Program-made: the position numbers and the translations under genes
Part shown: piece after piece, positions 25,914 through 35,620 of the stretch
Numbering within the stretch: position 1 is the stretch's first letter
How the letters are laid out: the number at the start of each line of letters is the position of its first letter
Notes under the pieces: model-generated
The model's input: the letters and a program-made list of their open reading frames with translations, nothing else
Told to the model about the DNA's origin: nothing
The model's database searches: none
Assembly: GCF_900156175.1 (NCBI RefSeq)
Contig: NZ_FTMV01000001.1
Coordinates: 62,001 to 126,000 of the forward strand
Direction of reading: 5' to 3'
DNA: 64,000 bases
Source of the DNA: Janthinobacterium sp. TND4EL3
Lineage (GTDB): Bacteria > Pseudomonadota > Gammaproteobacteria > Burkholderiales > Burkholderiaceae_D

Positions 25914-26957
25914 ATGTCATTTGATACGCAACACGCCCTGCAGCCGTACTGGGACCTGGCCGTCGCGCCCGTGCAGGCGGACGGCCTGGCCGCCGCCCTG
26001 GAACTGGGCATACTCGATGTACTGACCGTGCCGCACACGCCGGCGCAACTGGCGCAGGCCCTGTCGCTGCATGCGCCGCACACGGCCCTGCTGCTCGAAT
26101 TGCTGTGGAGCATGCAGGTGCTGGAGCGCGACGGGGCCGATGCCGGTGCGCAGGCCAGCGATCAACGCTACCGCTGCACGGCCGCCACCGTGCAGTATTT
26201 CTGCCGCGACTCCCTTGCCTTTTGCGGCGACGCCTGGCTGTACCGGCTGCACGCGCTGCGCCATTTCGCCACGCAGCTGAACGCGCTGGTGCGCGACGGC
26301 GGCAAAGCGGCGCCGTACCGCGCTGCCAATGGCAGCAACTGGGCCGCCGCCGCGCAGCAGCAGATCGGCCAGGAACAGCGCGCCGTCACCATGCGCGCCG
26401 CGCTGTCCGTGATGCAGCGCATCGCCCCGTTCGCGGCACGCGCTACGCCCATGAACTTGCTGGACCTTGGCGGCGGCCCCGGCTGGGTGGCCATTGCGCT
26501 GGCGCAAGCCCACGCGGGCGTGCACGGCTGCGTTTTCGACTGGCCGGAAACGGTGGCCGTGGCGGCCGCGAACATCGCCCATGCGCAACTATCGGACCGC
26601 CTGGAAACGTTGGGCGGCGACCTGGACAGCGACGATATCGGCGGCGATTACGACCTCGTCTGGTGCTCATCCGTGCTGCACTTCGTGCCCGACATGGCGG
26701 CGGCCTTGCGCAAGATCCATGCGGCCTTGAAACCCGGCGGCGTGTTCGTCTGCGTGCAGGCGGAAATCGCCGCGACGGCGGGCGAGGCGGCGCGCGTGCT
26801 GCCGTATTACTTGCCGATGCGCATGCTGGGCCGCGCCGTCACGCGCCAGGGAGAACTGGCGCAGCTGCTGCGCGACACGGGCTGGCAGCAAGTAGAGCAG
26901 TACGGCGCCAGCGATTTTCCCATGGCGCCCGTGCAAGTGCTGATTGCTCGCGCCTAA
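25914..26957 (+). CDS. SAM-dependent O-methyltransferase family protein
   Basis: A 347-residue methyltransferase. The N-terminal winged-helix dimerisation domain (PVQADGLAAALELGILDVL) is typical of small-molecule O-methyltransferases, and the C-terminal Rossmann domain has the SAM motif LLDLGGGPGWVAIALA, an acidic residue region (CVFDWPETVAVA) and LVWCSSVLHFVPD. The substrate is unknown. It follows GAAAGGAAG and lies next to a Fur-like box and a PchR-like regulator, which suggests an iron-linked role; that is inference. Confidence 0.85.
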   Translation: MSFDTQHALQPYWDLAVAPVQADGLAAALELGILDVLTVPHTPAQLAQALSLHAPHTALLLELLWSMQVLERDGADAGAQASDQRYRCTAATVQYFCRDSLAFCGDAWLYRLHALRHFATQLNALVRDGGKAAPYRAANGSNWAAAAQQQIGQEQRAVTMRAALSVMQRIAPFAARATPMNLLDLGGGPGWVAIALAQAHAGVHGCVFDWPETVAVAAANIAHAQLSDRLETLGGDLDSDDIGGDYDLVWCSSVLHFVPDMAAALRKIHAALKPGGVFVCVQAEIAATAGEAARVLPYYLPMRMLGRAVTRQGELAQLLRDTGWQQVEQYGASDFPMAPVQVLIARA

Positions 26958-27074
26958 CAATTACCATTTAGTAATTATCTTTTTTATAGCAAAAAAGGAC
27001 GCAAATGCGCTAAGCTGTGCCGGCATTGATCGATGTCATCCGCAGCACTGTGCTGCCTTCACAAGGAACCCATC

Positions 27075-27827
27075 ATGAGTCAAGCTATTGCAGGGAAAGT
27101 CGTCGTCATCACCGGTGCCAGCAGCGGCCTCGGAGAAGCCACCGCGCGCCATCTGGCCGCATTGGGCGCCTGCGTCGTGCTCGGTGCGCGCCGCATGGAT
27201 TTGCTCACTACCATCGCCGAGGAAATCACGGCCGCCGGCGGGCAGGCCGCCATTTCCCAGACCGACGTCACCCAGCCCGAGGATCTGAAGCGCCTGGTCG
27301 ACACGGCCCTGGCCGTGTTCGGCAAGGTCGATGTGATGATCAACAATGCGGGGTTGATGGCCATCGCGCCGATGAGCGCCCTGAAGGTCGATGAATGGAA
27401 CAACATGATCGATATCAACATCAAAGGCGTGCTCAACGGCATCGCCGCCGTCCTGCCGCATTTTCAGGCGCAGAACAGCGGCCACTTCATCAATATCTCG
27501 TCGGTGGCGGGGCTGAAGGTCTTCAGCCCGGGCGGCACCGTCTACAGCGGCACCAAGTTTGCCGTCAGCGCCATTTCGGAAGGCTTGCGCCACGAGCTGG
27601 CGGCCAGCGGCGGCACCATCCGCACCACCGTCATTGCACCGGGCGCCGTCGACACGGAATTGAGCGAGGGCAGCAGCCACGCCGAGAGCGCCAAGGCCGT
27701 CAAGGAGTTCTACCAGATCGCCATTCCCGCCGATGCCGTGGCGCGCGCCATCGCGTATGCGATCGAGCAGCCGGCCGACGTCGATATCAATGAAATCGTG
27801 CTGCGCCCCACGGCACAGGCGTTTTAA
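27075..27827 (+). CDS. Short-chain dehydrogenase/reductase
   Basis: A 250-residue classical SDR with cofactor motif [16 protein letters not shown], active-site Ser in NISSVAG, and YSGTK (YxxxK). These indicate an NAD(P)H-dependent oxidoreductase of unknown substrate. The start at 27075 follows AAGGAA; the upstream in-frame ATG lacks a ribosome site. It converges on the LysR gene with a four-base overlap of the stops. Confidence 0.92.
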   Translation: MSQAIAGKVVVITGASSGLGEATARHLAALGACVVLGARRMDLLTTIAEEITAAGGQAAISQTDVTQPEDLKRLVDTALAVFGKVDVMINNAGLMAIAPMSALKVDEWNNMIDINIKGVLNGIAAVLPHFQAQNSGHFINISSVAGLKVFSPGGTVYSGTKFAVSAISEGLRHELAASGGTIRTTVIAPGAVDTELSEGSSHAESAKAVKEFYQIAIPADAVARAIAYAIEQPADVDINEIVLRPTAQAF

Positions 27828-28723
27828 GCGGCGTCTTGCTGCAGCGACTCGACGATCAGGGCCGCCAGCCGCTCGACGGGAGGCCCGGGCACGTTTGATG
27901 CATGCAGCAATTCCAGCGTCAGCGGGGGCAGGGCGGGCAAGCCCGCCTCCGCGTGGTCGAGCACGCGCACGGACGGCGGCAAGCCCAGGCCGGTACGCAC
28001 CGTCACGCCCAGCCCGGCTGCCGCGGCCGCCCACAGTCCAGCCAGGCTGGGGCTGGTAAACGCGATGCGCCAGGCGATGCCGGCCCGGTCCAGCGCCTGC
28101 GTGGCGCAGCGCTGGAACAGGCATTCGCGGTCGAACATAATCAGGGGCAAGGCTTCGCCCGGCTCGGGCCGCCATGCCAGGCTGGACGAGGCGATCCAGC
28201 GCATGGCCGGCTCGGCGATGCGCCGGCGCAGCTGCGGCGGATAGGCCGCCACGTCGGCGATGCACGCGCCGCCCCACAGCAGGGCCAGGTCCAGCTGGCC
28301 CATGGTGAGCCGGTCCATCAGTTCCGTGTTGCGCGCCACGTGCGCCTCGATGCGCACCTTCGGATGGGCGCGGGCAAAACGCCCCAGCACGTCGGGCAGC
28401 AAGGCTTCGCCGAAATCCTCCTGCAGGCCGAGCTTGATCCAGCCGTCCAGTTCCACGCCGCGCAAGGCGACGGCCGCCTCGTCGTTCAGTTCCAGCAGGC
28501 GACGCGCATAGCCAAGCAGCACTTCGCCGGCCGGCGTCAGTGCCAGCCCCCGGCCATCCTTGCGGAACAGGGGCAGGCCCGCCTGCTCCTCGAGTTTTTT
28601 CAGCTGCGCACTGACGGCCGAGGTGGAGCGGCCCACCTTGTCGGCCGCGCGGGCAAAGCTGCCCAGCTCGATGCCAGCCACATAGCTGCGCAGGAAGGCG
28701 ATGTCAAAATTCAGCTGGTGCAT
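27824..28723 (-). CDS. LysR-family regulator
   Basis: A 299-residue LysR protein: N-terminal helix-turn-helix ([29 protein letters not shown]) and a substrate-binding effector domain. The start at 28723 gives the canonical [15 protein letters not shown] opening; the frame extends 85 codons upstream without family character. It is divergent from an MFS gene, its likely target. Confidence 0.9.
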   Translation of the reverse strand: MHQLNFDIAFLRSYVAGIELGSFARAADKVGRSTSAVSAQLKKLEEQAGLPLFRKDGRGLALTPAGEVLLGYARRLLELNDEAAVALRGVELDGWIKLGLQEDFGEALLPDVLGRFARAHPKVRIEAHVARNTELMDRLTMGQLDLALLWGGACIADVAAYPPQLRRRIAEPAMRWIASSSLAWRPEPGEALPLIMFDRECLFQRCATQALDRAGIAWRIAFTSPSLAGLWAAAAAGLGVTVRTGLGLPPSVRVLDHAEAGLPALPPLTLELLHASNVPGPPVERLAALIVESLQQDAA

Positions 28724-28835
28724 GGCGTGACGGCAATCGTCCTGTTTTATGGGATGGTTTGATGTAAATAATCTGATATTCAGAATGATCGTAGCGCGCC
28801 ACACTGCCAGGGTCAACCACTTTCCCGTCCCTGCC

Positions 28836-30095
28836 ATGCGTACCAGCTGCCAAGCCATTCCTGTTCCTGTCTCCGTCACCGCGCCGGGCGACGCCCACCG
28901 CTGGAAAGTGCTGGCCGTCGGCGTGGCGGCCAACGCCAGCTTTTCCGCCGCCGCCAACGGCATGCCCACCACGGCCATCTGGCTGCGCAGCGGCTATCAC
29001 CTGAGCAATACGGAACTGGGGGTGGCGCTGGGCGCCATGGGCCTGGGCGTGGCGCTGACCGAACTGCCATGGGGCATGGCCACCGACCGCTGGGGCGACC
29101 GACCCGTGCTGCTGACGGGCTTGCTGGGCACCATGCTGGCACTGCTGGCCCTGCTGCTGTGGATCACCCCCGCTGACGGGTCCGTGCCGCCCTTATGGGC
29201 GCTGTCGGCGGGGCTGGCCCTGGTCGGCGTGCTGGGCGGCAGCGTGAACGGCGCCAGCGGGCGTGCCGTGATGCGCTGGTTCGGCGCGGGCGAACGGGGT
29301 TTCGCCATGAGCATCCGCCAGACGGCCGTGCCGCTCGGCGGCGGCCTCGGCGCGCTGATCCTGCCCAGCCTCGCGTCGCGCCATGGCTTCATGCCCGTGT
29401 TTGGCGCCCTGGCCCTCGTATGCGGCCTGTCGGCGTTTTTGACATGGCGCTGGATGCATGAGCCTCATTTCTCTGCCGAGGCCGCCACGGCCCCGCAAAA
29501 CGCGTCCAAACGCCTGTTGCAGGGCAAGCCAGGGTCGCCCCTGAAGAATCGCCGGGTCTGGCGCATGGTGGCCGCCATCGGCTTGCTGTGCGTGCCGCAG
29601 TTCGCCGTGCTCAGCTATGCCACCGTCTTCCTGCACGATGACGGCCACCTGGGCCTGGCGGAAATCACGGCCGTGATGGTGGCCCTGCAGGCGGGCGCCA
29701 TGATCATGCGCATCTGGAGCGGGCGCCACACGGACCGCCGCGCCAACCGGCCCGCCTACCTGCGCGGTTCGGCCCTGGTGGCGCTGGCCGCGTTCATGCT
29801 GCTGGGACTGGCCGCCGCGTGCGATGCGCCGGGCTGGCTGCTGATGGCGGGCGTCGTCGCCGCCGGTATCGCCGTGTCCGCCTGGCATGGCGTGGCCTAC
29901 ACGGAGCTGGCCACGGAAGCGGGTGGCGCCAGCGCGGGCACGGCCCTGGGTATGGCGAACACGGCCGTCTACGTGGGCCTGTTCCTCACGCCCGTCACGC
30001 TGCCGCACGTGCTGGCGGCCAGCAGCTGGGCCGTCGTGTGGTGGCTGGCGGGGCTGGTGGCGCTGGCCGCCCGGCCCCTGTTTCCCAAGCCTTAA
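28836..30095 (+). CDS. MFS transporter
   Basis: A 419-residue protein with twelve predicted helices in two halves separated by a basic loop (about residue 200). The motif-A-like loop WGMATDRWGDRPVLL lies between helices 2 and 3, and a related sequence (IWSGRHTDRRANRPAYL) occurs in the second half. The substrate is unknown. I chose the ATG at 28836, but the ribosome site is poor and an upstream start at 28749 is also open. Likely controlled by the divergent LysR protein. Confidence 0.85.
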   Translation: MRTSCQAIPVPVSVTAPGDAHRWKVLAVGVAANASFSAAANGMPTTAIWLRSGYHLSNTELGVALGAMGLGVALTELPWGMATDRWGDRPVLLTGLLGTMLALLALLLWITPADGSVPPLWALSAGLALVGVLGGSVNGASGRAVMRWFGAGERGFAMSIRQTAVPLGGGLGALILPSLASRHGFMPVFGALALVCGLSAFLTWRWMHEPHFSAEAATAPQNASKRLLQGKPGSPLKNRRVWRMVAAIGLLCVPQFAVLSYATVFLHDDGHLGLAEITAVMVALQAGAMIMRIWSGRHTDRRANRPAYLRGSALVALAAFMLLGLAAACDAPGWLLMAGVVAAGIAVSAWHGVAYTELATEAGGASAGTALGMANTAVYVGLFLTPVTLPHVLAASSWAVVWWLAGLVALAARPLFPKP

Positions 30096-30760
30096 GGCAG
30101 CGGCGAAATGCGATAGACGCAGCGCATCGCGTTCGCCAGCACGTGCTGTTCGCGCACGATGCTGGCGCCTGGGCCCACCACTTCCTGGAACAGCTGCAGT
30201 TCCGAGCGGCAAAAGCCCTGGCAGGTGCGCGCGGCGGCGCAGATGGGGCAGTGGTCTTCGATCAGCAGCCAGTCGCCGCCGTCCGCTTCCACGCGCGCCA
30301 TATACCCCTCTTCATCGCGCACGGCCGCCAGTTGCTGCAAGCGCGTGGGCAAGTCCGGCGCCGAGCATGCGAGCGCGTACGCGCTGCGGCTTTCCTCTTC
30401 GCGCTGCGTGATCAATTTGTCCAGCCCCGCCTCGCCGAACAGCTGGCGCACGGAGCCGATCAGCTTGATCGTCAGCTGCGCATGCGTATCGGGAAAGCGC
30501 GCATTGCCCGCTTCCGTCAAGACCCAGTTCTGGCGCGGCCGGCCCGCGCCCGCCTGCGCTTCCTGGCGCCCTTCGATCAGGCCCGCCGCCACCAGCTTTT
30601 GCACCTGCTGGCGCGCCGCCTCGCCCGTCATGTCCAGGGTCTTGGCCAGGGTCGCCGTGGAGACGGGTCCCTTGGTCTTGATGAAATACAGGATGCGCTC
30701 CGTCGTTTGCGGCGCCTCGCTATTATCCAAACGTTTACTTGTGTAATTCATTTCGCTCAA
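30092..30760 (-). CDS. SufR-like HTH regulator with C-terminal cysteine cluster
   Basis: A 222-residue regulator. The N-terminal winged helix (GPVSTATLAKTLDMTGEAARQQVQKLVAAGLIEG) is followed by a C-terminal region with four cysteines in HCPICAAARTCQGFC. The arrangement resembles SufR-type repressors that hold an Fe-S cluster, but targets differ among relatives. No suf genes lie nearby. It is divergent from the DUF2165 gene and overlaps the MFS stop by four bases. Confidence 0.8.
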   Translation of the reverse strand: MSEMNYTSKRLDNSEAPQTTERILYFIKTKGPVSTATLAKTLDMTGEAARQQVQKLVAAGLIEGRQEAQAGAGRPRQNWVLTEAGNARFPDTHAQLTIKLIGSVRQLFGEAGLDKLITQREEESRSAYALACSAPDLPTRLQQLAAVRDEEGYMARVEADGGDWLLIEDHCPICAAARTCQGFCRSELQLFQEVVGPGASIVREQHVLANAMRCVYRISPLP

Positions 30761-30876
30761 CTATCATGGGGCCAGTTAACCAACTAATTGCTTGCATAAT
30801 AGGCCGGTAGCTCCCCGCTGTCGAGGAATTTCCACGCCTGCACGTCGGCAAGGTACTCTTTTGACAGGATTTTCCC

Positions 30877-31359
30877 ATGCAACTGTCTCACTCCATCTGG
30901 CTGTTTCACGCCATCCTCGCCACCGGCCTGGCCACCTGGCTCACCCTGGCTGCCATCAACAACCTGCACGCCTTCCACGGTTCCGTCTGGGCCATCGGCA
31001 ACACCATGCGCATGGACCCGTTGCGCCAGGACCCGACCATCCAGACGCCGCTGCTGCGCCGTGCGCTCACCTCATTGACCTTGCACCGGCTCTCGCTGGG
31101 CGTGGTGCTGGCGCTGCAACTGCTGGCCGCCATCGCCGCCTGGACGGGCGTGGCGCTGTTGCTCGGCGATGGCCTGGCCGCCGGCTTGCCCTGGCTGAAC
31201 CTGGCCCTGTGCGCCATGGCCGCCTTCTTGCTGCTGATGCACCTGGGCGGCCTGTGGTTCGGCTACTGGATCGCGCAGGAAGGCTTGCAGACGACGCACC
31301 TGGTGCTGCTGCTGTGGACCATCGCCCTGTTCGTCCTCTTCAACGCGCAGCGGACCTGA
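30877..31359 (+). CDS. DUF2165 family integral membrane protein
   Basis: A 160-residue protein with four hydrophobic helices and the family-type pattern around NNLHAFHGSVWAIGNTMRMD after the first helix. The function is unknown. It is divergent from the SufR-like regulator and lies 55 nt before the RND efflux genes, but whether it is co-transcribed with them cannot be told. Confidence 0.82.
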   Translation: MQLSHSIWLFHAILATGLATWLTLAAINNLHAFHGSVWAIGNTMRMDPLRQDPTIQTPLLRRALTSLTLHRLSLGVVLALQLLAAIAAWTGVALLLGDGLAAGLPWLNLALCAMAAFLLLMHLGGLWFGYWIAQEGLQTTHLVLLLWTIALFVLFNAQRT

Positions 31360-31414
31360 CCAGCCTCCGCTGCGCCTCTTCTTTCTCCCTTTTACTGCTG
31401 TAAAGGACTTCATC

Positions 31415-32515
31415 ATGAATACGAAAATCGTCGGCGCTTCCGCGCTGGCCATCACGCTCGCCATCGCGGGCGCCGCCCTGTATCCACGGGCAGATTCGCA
31501 TGCGGCCGATGCCGCCGCCTACCCGGCCACCAAGGTGGCGCTGGTGCCCGTCGTGCTGGGCACGCAGGAACGTTTTTTTACCGGCGTGGGCGAACTGGAA
31601 GCGGCGCGCCAGGTGCAGGTGGCCGCCGAAACGGGCGGCCGGGTCACGCAGATCCTGTTCGAATCGGGACAAAGCGTGGCCGCTGGCGCCGTGCTGGTCA
31701 AGCTCAATGATGCGCAGGAACAGGCAGCCCTGCTGCGCCAGCGCGCACAGCTGAAAAACGCGGAAAGCAGCCATGCGCGCACGGCGCAGATGGTCAGGGA
31801 CAAGGCGGCCACGCAGGAGCAACTCGACAGCGCCCTGGCCGCGCGCGACGCGGCCTTGGGCGACGTGCGCCAGACGGAGGCGCTGATCGCGCAAAAGACC
31901 ATTCGCGCCCCGTTCGCGGGCCAGCTGGGCATCCGCAAGGTGCACGCGGGCCAGTACCTGAACGCGGCCGACACGGTGGCCAGCCTGATCGACACGAAGT
32001 CGCTGCTGGTGAACTTCGCCCTCGATGAACAGAGCAGCGCCAAGCTGGCGCCGGGCCAGGCCGTGCAAGTGCTGGTGGACGCATATCCGGGCGACGTCTT
32101 TACGGCGAAGATCAACGCCATCGACCCGCTGATCGCCCGCTCGCGCATGGTGCAGGTGCAGGCGGCGCTGACCCATCCCCGTGGCGCGCTGAAAGCGGGC
32201 ATGTACGCGAATGTGCGCGTGGCGCGCGAGGCGGGCCAGCAGCTGACGGTGCCGGAAACGGCCGTGACCTACAGCGCCTACGGCGACACGGTGTTTGTGG
32301 CGCAGCAGGAGGGCAAACAGCCGCTCACCGTCAAGCGCGTAGGCGTCAAACTGGGCGAGCGGGCAGGGGGCCGTGTCGCCATCTTGGACGGTTTGCGCGA
32401 AGGGCAGCGCGTGGTCGCTTCGGGCCAGCTGAAACTGGCCGACGGCATGGCCGTGCAGGCAGTCGCCAACACCCTGGACGAGGCCAAGCGCGCCGCGCCC
32501 AAGGCCGGTTCGTAA
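31415..32515 (+). CDS. RND efflux periplasmic adaptor (MFP)
   Basis: A 366-residue membrane fusion protein linking an RND pump to the outer-membrane channel. It has an N-terminal signal or anchor helix, a biotinyl-lipoyl-like half motif (GRVTQILFESGQSVAAGAVLVKL), a helical hairpin, the returning half (TIRAPFAGQLGIRKVHAGQYL) and beta-barrel plus membrane-proximal domains. The first gene of adaptor-pump-channel. The substrate is unknown. Confidence 0.93.
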   Translation: MNTKIVGASALAITLAIAGAALYPRADSHAADAAAYPATKVALVPVVLGTQERFFTGVGELEAARQVQVAAETGGRVTQILFESGQSVAAGAVLVKLNDAQEQAALLRQRAQLKNAESSHARTAQMVRDKAATQEQLDSALAARDAALGDVRQTEALIAQKTIRAPFAGQLGIRKVHAGQYLNAADTVASLIDTKSLLVNFALDEQSSAKLAPGQAVQVLVDAYPGDVFTAKINAIDPLIARSRMVQVQAALTHPRGALKAGMYANVRVAREAGQQLTVPETAVTYSAYGDTVFVAQQEGKQPLTVKRVGVKLGERAGGRVAILDGLREGQRVVASGQLKLADGMAVQAVANTLDEAKRAAPKAGS

Positions 32516-32527
32516 GGAAAGGCCGCC

Positions 32528-35500
32528 ATGAAATTTACCGACCTATTCGTGCGCCGCCCCGTGCTGGCGCTGGTGATCAGCACCCTGATCCTGATGCTGG
32601 GCGTGATCGCCATCCTGCAACTGCCGATACGCCAGTATCCGATGCTCGAATCATCGACCATCACCGTGAAAACCACGTATCCGGGCGCCTCGGCGGAACT
32701 GATGCAGGGTTTTGTCACGCAGCCGATTGCGCAAGCCGTGTCGTCCGTGGAAGGCATCGATTACCTGACCTCGTCGTCGGTGCAGGGCAGCAGCACCGTC
32801 ACCGTGCGCATGGAACTGAACCGCGATTCCACGCAGGCATTGACGGAAGTCATGGCCAAGGTCAACCAGGTGCGCTATAAATTGCCGGAGGGCGCTTTTG
32901 ATCCCGTCATCGAGCGTTCGGCCGGCGATTCCTCGGCCGTGGCCTACGTGGGCTTTGCAAGCGAGAGCGTCTCGGCGCCCGCGCTGACGGACTACCTGGC
33001 GCGCGTGGTGCAGCCCATGTTCGCCACCATCGACGGCGTGGCGAAAGTCGACGTGTATGGCGGCCAGCAGCTGGCCATGCGCCTGTGGATCGACCCGGAA
33101 AAACTGGCGGCGCGGGGCCTGACGGCGGCCGACGTGGCCGATAGCGTGCGGCGCAATAACTACCAGGCGGCACCGGGCAAAGTCAAAGGGCAGTTTGTCG
33201 TCTCCAACATCAGCGTCAACACGGATCTGACCAGCGTGGCCGAGTTCCGCGACATGGTCATCACCAAGGGCGGCGATGACAGCGCATCGCTCGTGCGTCT
33301 GAAGGACGTGGGCACGGTGGAACTGGGCGCGGCCGCGACGGAAACGAGCGGCATCATGGATGGCGTGCCGGCCGTGTACCTGGGCCTGTCGCCCACGCCC
33401 GGCGGCAACCCGCTGGTGATCGTCGACGGCATCAAGAAGCTGCTGCCCGAGATCCAGAAAACCCTGCCGCCCGGCGTGAAAGTGGAGCTGGCGTTCGAGA
33501 CGGCGCGCTTCATCCAGTCGTCCATCGACGAGGTGGCGCACACCCTGCTCGAAGCGCTGCTGATCGTCGTCATCGTCATCTATTTGTGCATGGGTTCCTT
33601 GCGCTCGGTGCTGATTCCCGTCGTGACGATACCGCTGTCGATGCTGGGCGCGGCGGCGCTGATGCTGGCCTTCGGCTTCAGCATCAATCTGCTCACCCTG
33701 CTGGCGATGGTGCTGGCCGTGGGCCTGGTGGTCGACGACGCCATCGTCGTGGTGGAAAACGTGCACCGGCATATCGAGGAAGGCAAGACGCCCGTGGCCG
33801 CCGCGCTGGTCGGTGCGCGCGAAGTGGCCGGCCCCGTGATCGCCATGACGATCACGCTGGCGGCCGTGTATGCGCCGATCGGCATGATGGGGGGCCTCAC
33901 GGGCGCGCTGTTCAAGGAATTCGCGCTGACCCTGGCCGGCGCCGTGGTGGTGTCGGGCGTGGTGGCCCTGACCTTGTCGCCCGTGATGAGCTCCTTGCTG
34001 CTGCAGCCGAAACAATCGGAAGGGCGCATGGCGCGCGCCGCCGAGCATTTCTTCGAAGGTCTGACCAGCCGCTATGCGCGCCTGCTGGACCGCTCGCTGC
34101 ATCACCGCTGGCTCAGCGCCGGTTTCGCCGCGCTGGTGATGGTGAGCCTGCCGTTTTTGTACCTGCTGCCGCAGCGCGAACTGGCGCCGGCGGAAGACCA
34201 GGCCAGCGTCTTGACGGCGATCAAGGCGCCGCAGCACGCCAACCTCGATTACGTCGAGCGCTTTTCGTACAAGCTCGATGCCATCTACAAGAATATCCCC
34301 GAAACGCACTCGCGCTGGATCATCAACGGCGGCGAAGGACCCGCATCGAGCATCGGCGGCATCAACCTCACGCCGTGGGCCGAACGCGCGCGCAACGCGG
34401 CCGTCATCCAGGCCGAACTCCAGCACGCCGCGGGAGACGTGGAAGGCACCAGCATCTTCGCCTTCCAGCTGGCGCCCTTGCCCGGATCGAGCGGCGGCTT
34501 GCCCGTGCAGATGGTCTTGCGCAGCGCGCAGGATTACGCCACCCTGTTCCGCACCATGGAAGACGTCAAGCAGCGCGCGCGCGATAGCGGCCTGTTTGCC
34601 GTCGTCGACAGCGACCTCGATTACAACAACCCCGTCGTGAAAGTGCGCGTGGACCGCTCGAAGGCGAACAGCCTGGGCATCCGCATGCAGGACATCGGCG
34701 AATCGCTGGCCGTGCTGGTGGGCGAGAATTACCTGAACCGCTTCGGCATGGATGGCCGCGCCTATGACGTCATCGCGCAAAGCCCGCGCGAACAGCGACT
34801 CACGGCGCAAGCGCTGACGCAGCAGTACGTGCGCGCCGACGACGACAGCCTGCTGCCCCTGTCCGCCGTCGTCTCGGTAACGGAACAGATCGAGCCGAAC
34901 ATGCTGACGCAGTTCAACCAGCAAAACGCGGCCACGTTCCAGGGCGTGCCGGCGCCGGGCGTGACCCTGGGCGACGCCGTCGCCTTCCTCGACGGCGTGG
35001 CGAAGACTTTGCCACCCGGCTTCAGCTACGACTGGCAGTCCGATGCGCGCCAGTTCGCCACGGAAGGCAATGCCCTGCTGCTGGCCTTTTTGGCGGCCGT
35101 CGTCGTCATCTACCTGGTGCTGGCGGCCCAGTACGAAAGCCTGACGGACCCGCTGATCATCCTGATCACGGTACCGCTATCGATCTGCGGCGCCCTGATT
35201 CCGCTGGCGCTCGGCTATGCCACCGTCAACATCTACACGCAGATCGGCCTCGTGACCCTGATCGGCTTGATCAGCAAGCACGGCATTTTGATGGTGGAAT
35301 TTGCCAACGAATTGCAGGTGCATGAGCAGCTGGACCGCATCAGCGCCATCCGCAAGGCGGCGCAGATCCGCCTGCGCCCGATCCTGATGACGACGGCCGC
35401 CATGGTGGTGGGCCTCGTGCCGCTGCTGTTCGCTTCCGGCGCGGGCGCTAACAGCCGCTTCGGCCTCGGTGTCGTGATCGTCTCGGGCATGTTGATCGGC

Positions 35501-35620
35501 ACCTTCTTTACCCTGTTCGTGCTGCCCACCGTGTACACCTTTCTGGCCCGCCGCCACACGGCCGACCATGCCACGCCGCGCGCCCGCGATTTGTCGCAGG
35601 CGCTGAAGGAATCCCCATGA
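32528..35620 (+). CDS. HAE1-family RND multidrug efflux pump
   Basis: A 1030-residue proton-driven inner-membrane transporter of the AcrB type. It shows the FVRRPVLA start, twelve helices in two halves with two large periplasmic loops, and the proton-relay aspartates D403 and D404 in LAVGLVVDDAIVVVEN. The second-half signature GLISKHGILMVEFAN is intact. Close relatives are MexK/MdtB-like pumps; the drug range cannot be read from sequence. It starts 12 nt after the adaptor and overlaps the channel gene by four bases. Confidence 0.94.
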   Translation: MKFTDLFVRRPVLALVISTLILMLGVIAILQLPIRQYPMLESSTITVKTTYPGASAELMQGFVTQPIAQAVSSVEGIDYLTSSSVQGSSTVTVRMELNRDSTQALTEVMAKVNQVRYKLPEGAFDPVIERSAGDSSAVAYVGFASESVSAPALTDYLARVVQPMFATIDGVAKVDVYGGQQLAMRLWIDPEKLAARGLTAADVADSVRRNNYQAAPGKVKGQFVVSNISVNTDLTSVAEFRDMVITKGGDDSASLVRLKDVGTVELGAAATETSGIMDGVPAVYLGLSPTPGGNPLVIVDGIKKLLPEIQKTLPPGVKVELAFETARFIQSSIDEVAHTLLEALLIVVIVIYLCMGSLRSVLIPVVTIPLSMLGAAALMLAFGFSINLLTLLAMVLAVGLVVDDAIVVVENVHRHIEEGKTPVAAALVGAREVAGPVIAMTITLAAVYAPIGMMGGLTGALFKEFALTLAGAVVVSGVVALTLSPVMSSLLLQPKQSEGRMARAAEHFFEGLTSRYARLLDRSLHHRWLSAGFAALVMVSLPFLYLLPQRELAPAEDQASVLTAIKAPQHANLDYVERFSYKLDAIYKNIPETHSRWIINGGEGPASSIGGINLTPWAERARNAAVIQAELQHAAGDVEGTSIFAFQLAPLPGSSGGLPVQMVLRSAQDYATLFRTMEDVKQRARDSGLFAVVDSDLDYNNPVVKVRVDRSKANSLGIRMQDIGESLAVLVGENYLNRFGMDGRAYDVIAQSPREQRLTAQALTQQYVRADDDSLLPLSAVVSVTEQIEPNMLTQFNQQNAATFQGVPAPGVTLGDAVAFLDGVAKTLPPGFSYDWQSDARQFATEGNALLLAFLAAVVVIYLVLAAQYESLTDPLIILITVPLSICGALIPLALGYATVNIYTQIGLVTLIGLISKHGILMVEFANELQVHEQLDRISAIRKAAQIRLRPILMTTAAMVVGLVPLLFASGAGANSRFGLGVVIVSGMLIGTFFTLFVLPTVYTFLARRHTADHATPRARDLSQALKESP

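Noticed and set aside
27026-27039. FNR-like TTGAT-N4-GTCAT ahead of the SDR gene
   Set aside because: One base off the consensus and only 36 bp before the start codon, with no link of an SDR to anaerobic control. A match of this quality can occur by chance.
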